From positions 1 through 64,000 of the forward strand of contig NZ_SELQ01000007.1 in the NCBI RefSeq assembly GCF_004145405.1: a stretch of DNA of 64,000 nt, given 5' to 3'. Source of the stretch: Salipiger sp. IMCC34102 (GTDB lineage Bacteria; Pseudomonadota; Alphaproteobacteria; Rhodobacterales; Rhodobacteraceae). The notes under the pieces were generated by a model that was not told the origin of the DNA, made no database searches, and saw nothing but the letters and a program-made list of their open reading frames with translations. Position numbers and translations under genes: made by a program. Shown here one piece after another: positions 61,270 through 64,000 of this stretch (within the stretch, counting starts at the first letter, position 1; each line of letters begins with the position of its first letter).

Positions 61270-62535
61270 TCACAACCATGCGGGAAGTGTATCGCGCGCG
61301 ATCATTTCGTCAAAGGTGGGACGCGCCCGGATAACCGCGAATTGATCGCGCTGCACCAGCACCTCCGGCACCATCGGGCGGGAGTTGTACTCGCTGCTCA
61401 TCACGGCGCCGTAAGCCCCCGCCGAGCGGAAAGCCACGACGTCCCCCGGGCCCACCTGCGCCATCTCGCGCCCGCGGGCGAATGTGTCACCGCTTTCGCA
61501 GACCGGCCCGACCACGTCATAGGTCGCGCGTTCGGCCCCCGGCGCGGGCTCGACCAGGGGCACGATATCGTGGTGCGCGTCGTACATCGCGGGGCGGATC
61601 AGATCGTTCATCGCCGCGTCCAGGATCAGGAACTGGCGGTCCGCGCCCTGCTTGACGTAGATCACCTCGCTGACGAGAAGGCCCGCGTTGCCCGCGATCA
61701 GGCGGCCCGGCTCGATCTCGATCTCGCAGCCCAGGTGGCCGACGCTTTCACGGATGAGCGCGCCGTAATCGCTGGGCAAGGGCGGGTTGGCGTTGCCGGT
61801 GGCGTAGGGAATGCCAAGACCGCCACCGAGGTCGAGGCGCCTGATGTCGTGCCCGTCCGCGCGTAGGGCCTCGGTCAGGTCCGCCACCTTGCCGTAGGCG
61901 GCGCGAAAGGGCTCCAGCTCGGTCAACTGGCTGCCGATATGCACATCGATGCCGATGACCTCGATCCCCGGCAGGCGCGCGGCATGGGCATAGACGTCGC
62001 GGGCGCGGTCGATGGGGATGCCGAACTTGTTCTCGGACTTGCCGGTGGCGATCTTGGCATGAGTGCGCGCGTCCACGTCCGGATTTACGCGGATCGTGAT
62101 CGGCGCCCGCAGGCCGAGCGAGACGGCGACCTCGGACAGCGCCTCCATCTCGGGCTCGCTCTCGACGTTGAATTGGCGAATGCCCCCCGTCAGGGCCGTG
62201 CGCATCTCGCCCTTCGTCTTGCCCACGCCGGAGAAGACGATCCGGTCGCCGGGGATGCCCGCCGCCCGGGCGCGGCAATATTCGCCTTCGGACACCACGT
62301 CCATGCCGGCACCCGCATCCCCCAGAAGCTGGATGACCGCCTGGTTCGACAACGCCTTCATCGCGTAGCAAACGAGGTGGTCCATACCCTCCAGAGCCGC
62401 ATCGAAAAGCCGGAAATGCCGCAGGAGGGTCGCGCTGGAATAGACGTAGAACGGCGTGCCGACGGCTTGGGCAATATCCCGCAAGGGCACGTCCTCGGCA
62501 TGCAACTCGCCGTCGCGGTAGAGAAAATGGTCCAT
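61270..62535 (-). CDS. lysA: Diaminopimelate decarboxylase
   Basis: The 421-residue PLP enzyme has the PLP Lys in CYAMKALSNQAVIQ, the VHIGSQLTELEPF segment, the glycine loop LDLGGGLGIPY and the catalytic Cys region PVCESGDTFA. It converts meso-diaminopimelate to lysine. It belongs to a leftward set argH, lipoprotein, DUF2834, lysA. Together with dapA in the same window it covers two steps of the lysine pathway. Confidence 0.95.
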   Translation of the reverse strand: MDHFLYRDGELHAEDVPLRDIAQAVGTPFYVYSSATLLRHFRLFDAALEGMDHLVCYAMKALSNQAVIQLLGDAGAGMDVVSEGEYCRARAAGIPGDRIVFSGVGKTKGEMRTALTGGIRQFNVESEPEMEALSEVAVSLGLRAPITIRVNPDVDARTHAKIATGKSENKFGIPIDRARDVYAHAARLPGIEVIGIDVHIGSQLTELEPFRAAYGKVADLTEALRADGHDIRRLDLGGGLGIPYATGNANPPLPSDYGALIRESVGHLGCEIEIEPGRLIAGNAGLLVSEVIYVKQGADRQFLILDAAMNDLIRPAMYDAHHDIVPLVEPAPGAERATYDVVGPVCESGDTFARGREMAQVGPGDVVAFRSAGAYGAVMSSEYNSRPMVPEVLVQRDQFAVIRARPTFDEMIARDTLPAWL

Positions 62536-62643
62536 CGCGCGCCCCCGCCCTTCAGTCAGCGCCCTCTTAGCAAATCCCGGGCGGGGCGCAATGGGACCGC
62601 GGGCGGCGTGCCGTCGCGCCCGGAACCACCATGCCGCACCGCG

Positions 62644-62982
62644 TCAGCGGACGGGCCTTGCGCGCAAAAACAGGTAAAGCGGCAACCCGCAGCTCACCCC
62701 GATGCAGAAGGTGGCCGGGATCGCGAGCAAGGCTTCCCAGTTGCGCCGCACCGCGACCTCCACCAGGACCCACAGGGTCAGGGTGATCGCCGCGATGGTC
62801 AGATCCCAGGTCAGGCCCGTGGTGGCCGCGTTCACGTACCAGGCATCTATCATGCCGCCGAGCGACCAGCCCTCGGTCCGGAACCAGGCGATGAACCAGG
62901 CCATCGGATGCACCGCCCCCCAGACCGCCAGCGCGGCCCAAAGCCAACGCAGAGGCGTCATGTCCCGCAGCAGGTGCGTCAT
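62644..62982 (-). CDS. DUF2834-type small membrane protein
   Basis: The 112-residue product has three hydrophobic segments and the pattern HPMAWFIAWFRTEGWSLGGM, NAATTGLTWDLTIAAITLTL and CGLPLYLFLR, typical of DUF2834 proteins. The start overlaps the small lipoprotein stop by 4 nt. Function is unknown. It ends about 110 nt before lysA. Confidence 0.7.
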   Translation of the reverse strand: MTHLLRDMTPLRWLWAALAVWGAVHPMAWFIAWFRTEGWSLGGMIDAWYVNAATTGLTWDLTIAAITLTLWVLVEVAVRRNWEALLAIPATFCIGVSCGLPLYLFLRARPVR

Positions 62983-63203
62983 CGCCCGATGCTCAACGGG
63001 ATGCCCGCAGCACCCAGCCGCAGGCCGCCGGGTCCGATCGCCACGCGCCCCACCCCGTCCGAGACGCTGACCGCGGGCGACACGCCCCCCGCCCCTACGC
63101 CGATGCTGGGAGCGACCACGGGCGTCCGCGCCTGCGGATCGCCCTGCACGCCGCAGGCGCTCAGCAGCGCCAGCGCCAGTGTCAGGCCAAATGCTCTTTC
63201 CAT
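62979..63203 (-). CDS. Small lipoprotein between argH and lysA
   Basis: The 74-residue product has a lipoprotein signal, [20 protein letters not shown], with lipobox LSAC and Cys 17 as the modified residue. The mature part is short and rich in Val/Gly. Small lipoproteins are common between argH and lysA in Gram-negative bacteria; related LptM assists outer-membrane LPS assembly in E. coli, but no such role is shown here. It overlaps the argH 3' end by 22 nt and the DUF2834 start by 4 nt. Confidence 0.72.
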   Translation of the reverse strand: MERAFGLTLALALLSACGVQGDPQARTPVVAPSIGVGAGGVSPAVSVSDGVGRVAIGPGGLRLGAAGIPLSIGR

Positions 63204-64000
63204 GCCGCGATCGCCTCCCTCACCCGGACCGGAGCGGTGCCCCCGAAGCTCGTGCGGGAGGCCACCGAATTCTCGACCCCCAGCACGTCGAAGACGTCCT
63301 GACGAATACCATCGTGCACCGACTGCATCTGCGCAAGGCTCAGGTCGGGCAGGTCGCAGCCCTCGCTTTCAGCCATCGCGACCAGGGAGCCCGTCACGTG
63401 GTGCGCCTCGCGGAACGGCAAGCCCAGCTCTCGCACCAGCCAGTCGGCCAGGTCCGTCGCCGTCGAAAAGCCGGTCGCGGCGGCCGCCCGCAGCGCCTCG
63501 CGGTTGGCGGTCATGTCACCCACCATGCCCGCCATCGCGGCCAGGCTCAGCATCAGGTTGTCCGCGGCGTCGAAGACCTGCTCCTTGTCTTCCTGCATGT
63601 CCTTGGAATAGGCCAGCGGCAGACCCTTCATGACCGTCACCAGCGCCACGTTCGCCCCGAAGATCCGCCCGATCTTGGCGCGCAGCAGCTCTGCCGCGTC
63701 GGGGTTGCGCTTTTGCGGCATGATGCTGGATCCCGTCGACCATTTGTCCGACATCTTCACGAAGCGGAACTGGGCCGAGGACCAGATCACCAGCTCCTCC
63801 GCCAGCCGGCTCAGGTGCAGCGCGCAGATGGTTGCCGCGCCAAGGAACTCCAGCGCGAAATCCCGGTCCGACACCGCATCGAGGCTGTTGGCCATCGGCC
63901 CGTCGAAGCCCAGCGCCTCTGCCGTCATATGCCGGTCGATCGGGAAGGACGTCCCCGCCAGCGCCGCTGCCCCCAGGGGCGAGAGGTTCATCCGGCGGCG
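63182..64000 (-). CDS. argH: Argininosuccinate lyase, C-terminal part (cut by window edge)
   Basis: The minus frame enters from the window edge ([18 protein letters not shown]) and contains the fumarase/ASL signature [15 protein letters not shown] and the C-terminal [15 protein letters not shown]. Argininosuccinate lyase makes arginine and fumarate. About the last 60 percent of the usual length of about 460 residues is visible. The N-terminal part lies beyond 64000. Confidence 0.95.
   Translation of the reverse strand, partial: RRRMNLSPLGAAALAGTSFPIDRHMTAEALGFDGPMANSLDAVSDRDFALEFLGAATICALHLSRLAEELVIWSSAQFRFVKMSDKWSTGSSIMPQKRNPDAAELLRAKIGRIFGANVALVTVMKGLPLAYSKDMQEDKEQVFDAADNLMLSLAAMAGMVGDMTANREALRAAAATGFSTATDLADWLVRELGLPFREAHHVTGSLVAMAESEGCDLPDLSLAQMQSVHDGIRQDVFDVLGVENSVASRTSFGGTAPVRVREAIAAWKEHLA

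Noticed and set aside
58733-61345. 870-residue plus-strand frame opposite the TIGR02302 gene
   Set aside because: It is complementary to the long real gene on the minus strand and contains only biased low-complexity translation (Leu/Arg/Ala).

Overview
The window is high-GC DNA from an alphaproteobacterium, most likely a member of the Rhodobacteraceae (Roseobacter group). The evidence is the family content: an L-malyl-CoA/beta-methylmalyl-CoA lyase of the ethylmalonyl-CoA pathway, the aerobic cobaltochelatase subunit CobN, a TIGR02302-type protein beside lysA/argH and ftsEX, an HWE sensor kinase, and a short intergenic repeat of the type common in this family. No rRNA, tRNA or CRISPR array was recognised.

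Region by region. 1-7.26 kb: a leftward inositol-type sugar operon (LacI regulator, IolI-like isomerase, CUT2 ABC transporter, two Gfo/Idh/MocA dehydrogenases, then purU), with repeated ATGACG/CGTCAT half-sites at two regulator-associated places. 7.38-8.75 kb: dead insertion sequences (an IS5/IS427-type copy and two IS3-type fragments). 8.9-11.1 kb: a polar amino-acid ABC transporter. 11.4-18.1 kb: a Crp/Fnr regulator and a tightly overlapping cluster (acyl-CoA dehydrogenase, PIG-L deacetylase, NodS-like methyltransferase, GT2 glycosyltransferase) followed by a manganese catalase, a membrane protein and a DUF421 protein. Three of these genes carry single-base lesions. 18.3-20.0 kb: a sugar ABC cassette that ends at an apparent deletion scar joining a beheaded permease to the tail of a LacI regulator. 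20.2-23.1 kb: a KaiC-like ATPase, HWE histidine kinase and single-domain response regulator. 23.2-24.7 kb: a truncated formylglycine-generating-enzyme gene, IS debris and a second dead IS5/IS427-type copy.

25.1-37.5 kb: smc, then a cobalamin-linked segment. A cobalamin riboswitch precedes a CbiM-like permease, followed by a CobW GTPase, a GNAT acetyltransferase, cobN, an lrgAB-type membrane pair and cobO. 37.6-48.6 kb is core metabolism and housekeeping: split MnmC/MnmD tRNA-modification genes, an EamA exporter, a lytic transglycosylase, dapA, smpB, a sulfurtransferase, an aromatic/aspartate aminotransferase, malyl-CoA lyase and accA. 48.7-54 kb: a leftward ugpBAEC glycerol-3-phosphate importer ending in an exo/endonuclease/phosphatase-fold hydrolase. 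54.4-64 kb: a leftward chain ftsE-ftsX-plsC-PPOX in which every junction overlaps by 4 nt, a divergent zinc-ribbon protein, a TIGR02302 protein, and lysA, DUF2834, a small lipoprotein and argH (cut by the window end).

The most interesting candidates are the overlapping dehydrogenase/deacetylase/N-methyltransferase/glycosyltransferase operon, whose enzyme logic resembles an N-methylated, de-N-acetylated sugar pathway, and the KaiC-HWE-receiver cassette, whose two KaiC domains differ in their catalytic glutamates. Other points worth a look are the deletion scar at about 19.78 kb, the shared operator half-sites of the inositol locus, an unlisted 40-residue membrane microprotein after cobN, and a diverged tandem duplication of the dapA 3' end.
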